Assembly: GCA_900544685.1 (NCBI GenBank)
Contig: UQWA01000026.1
Location: 1-41,487, forward strand
DNA from: an uncultured Lachnospiraceae bacterium
GTDB lineage: Bacteria; Bacillota; Clostridia; Lachnospirales; Lachnospiraceae
DNA: 41,487 nucleotides
Direction of reading: 5' to 3'
The notes beneath the pieces are model-generated. The model did not search any database. It was not told where the DNA came from and saw only the letters and a program-made list of their open reading frames with translations. Shown here piece by piece: positions 40,676 through 41,487 of the stretch (position 1 is its first letter; each line of letters starts with the position of its first letter). Position numbers and translations under genes: made by a program.

Positions 40676-41487
40676 TTAGATTCTCTTTGCAGCTCCGTCT
40701 TTTACTCTTACTGCTGACGCATCGTTCTTAAAGGAAACATTCGTATTAATATGACTGTCCTTTACATCCACTTCTGCGCCATCTTTCTCAAATGCAATTT
40801 CGTAAAAACTGTAGATTCCGTCTTCATCAGAACCAAGGCTATTTATGGTTGCCGCTTTTGCTGCTTCATACTTTTCGCTTCCGGTTTCCAGTTTTCTGGC
40901 TACCATCTTTACATCTTTTTCCAGTTTTGCATCCTTGGAAACTTTCACTTCAATCACAACTTCATCATTCTCAAAACGGAAAGAAGTCTGATATTCTTTT
41001 TCTGTTTCCTTTTCTTTCTTCTCTGTTTCTGTCTCTTTTTCCGTAACGGCTTCTGTTGCTTTCTCTGTTGGTGCTTCGGTTGGTGCTTCCGTTACCGCCT
41101 CTGTTGGTGCTTCGGTTGGCGCCTCCGTTACTGCCTCTGTCGGTGCTTCGGTTGGTGCCTCCGTTACTGCCTCTGCCGCCTGTCTTTCTGCTTCTGCTTT
41201 GGCTGCTGCTTCTGCCGCCTGTCTTTCTGCTTCTGCTTTGGCTGCTGCCTCTGCCGCCTGTCTTTCTGCTTCTGCTTTGGCTGCTGCTTCCGCTGCCTGT
41301 CTTTCTGCTTCTGCTTTAGCTGCTGCTTCCGCCGCCTGTCTTTCCGCTTCTGCCTTCGCTGCTGCTTCTGCTGCCTGTCTTTCCGCTTCTGCCTTCGCTG
41401 CTGCTTCCGCCGCCTGTCTCTCTGCTTCTGCCTTCGCTGCTGCTTCCGCCGCCTGTCTTTCCGCTTCTGCCTTCGCTGCTGCTTCCG
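40676..41487 (-). CDS. C-terminal part of an exported-type repeat protein (partial)
   Basis: The visible 269 codons run in from the right edge. The incoming part is eight tandem 13-residue units of the type EAAAKAEAERQAA, a pattern that should form a long stiff charged helix. Next come three copies of a 12-residue PTEAPTEAVTEA-like linker, an acidic TEKETETEKK stretch, then an ordered domain of about 105 residues: YQTSFRFENDEVVIEVKVSKDAKLEK through YSFYEIAFEKDGAEV, similar in style to the domains at the N-terminus of Lachnospiraceae surface proteins. The protein ends VRVKDGAAKRI with no sorting signal or membrane segment, which is odd for this domain. The N-terminus is outside the window, so export and function cannot be settled. 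Confidence 0.7.
   Translation of the reverse strand, partial: EAAAKAEAERQAAEAAAKAEAERQAAEAAAKAEAERQAAEAAAKAEAERQAAEAAAKAEAERQAAEAAAKAEAERQAAEAAAKAEAERQAAEAAAKAEAERQAAEAVTEAPTEAPTEAVTEAPTEAPTEAVTEAPTEAPTEKATEAVTEKETETEKKEKETEKEYQTSFRFENDEVVIEVKVSKDAKLEKDVKMVARKLETGSEKYEAAKAATINSLGSDEDGIYSFYEIAFEKDGAEVDVKDSHINTNVSFKNDASAVRVKDGAAKRI
41060..41175 (-). repeat. 36-bp tandem repeats coding for PTEAPTEAVTEA units
   Basis: Three units of 36 bp, each encoding a 12-residue APTEAPTEAVTE-like sequence: an extended, Pro/Thr-rich spacer between the helical repeat and the C-terminal domain. Confidence 0.85.
41175..41487 (-). repeat. 39-bp tandem repeats coding for EAAAKAEAERQAA units
   Basis: Eight units with a strict 39-bp period, reaching the window edge; the unit continues outside. 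Point differences (for example CTTTGG/CTTCGC, TCTGCC/TCCGCC) show gradual divergence. Coding, so not a CRISPR array. Confidence 0.93.

Noticed and set aside
41060..41487. CRISPR-like regular repeats
   Set aside because: The 39-bp period has no spacers, is in frame and codes for EAAAKAEAERQAA units; adjacent 36-bp units are coding too.

Overview
The window looks like a chromosomal segment of a Gram-positive gut anaerobe of the Lachnospiraceae, Blautia-like (inferred from gene style, moderate GC, KTGD-type sorting signal and riboswitch-led operons; no rRNA was available to confirm). No tRNA, rRNA, CRISPR array, prophage or intact transposase gene was found. Both ends cut a gene.

Layout. 1-746: start of a lipoprotein gene read leftward behind a promoter, a cobalamin riboswitch and a leader terminator, so probably a corrinoid-uptake binding protein. 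746-5368: a thiamin salvage operon read leftward (promoter, TPP riboswitch, terminator, thiM, thiE, HAD phosphatase, thiD, cytX), bracketed by two small inverted-repeat elements that each carry 8-bp flanking duplications. 5408-8607: a soluble PAS-PAS hybrid histidine kinase (rightward) convergent with a BMP-family binding protein that lacks a lipobox. 8720-15562: leftward run of a heterodimeric ABC exporter pair, a domain-permuted family 3 glycosidase and uridine kinase. 15600-18650: a secreted transglutaminase-like protein facing a PatB/MalY C-S lyase and a YhcH/NanQ-type sugar anomerase. 18700-20825: nagB and nagA, divergent from the yhcH-patB pair, with several inverted repeats at the shared promoter region and a 21-bp perfect palindrome between nagB and nagA. 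20889-21072: dispersed repeat between convergent genes. 21086-22794: small alarmone synthetase plus LysR regulator. 22928-26671: D-lyxose isomerase, class II aldolase, and a glycogen synthase carrying a ~210-residue histone H1-like, repeat-rich tail. 26885-30096: tightly overlapped phospholipid operon (MprF-type flippase-like protein, PssA, PSD, PAP2). 30144-32217: MATE transporter and a small membrane protein. 32437-40443: a 2668-residue cell-wall-anchored repeat protein. 40676-41487: the C-terminal part of another surface-type protein with eight 13-residue alanine-rich helix repeats.

How the genes work together: several cassettes are self-contained salvage or conversion routes (hydroxymethylpyrimidine/thiazole to thiamin phosphate; GlcNAc-6-P to fructose-6-P; phosphatidylserine to phosphatidylethanolamine). 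The most unusual items are the glycogen synthase tail, the IS66-like miniature elements, the dispersed stem-loop repeat in the leader of the giant surface gene, and the near-identical 501-bp internal duplication in that gene. No clearly new defence or enzymatic system was recognised; the claims below are graded accordingly.
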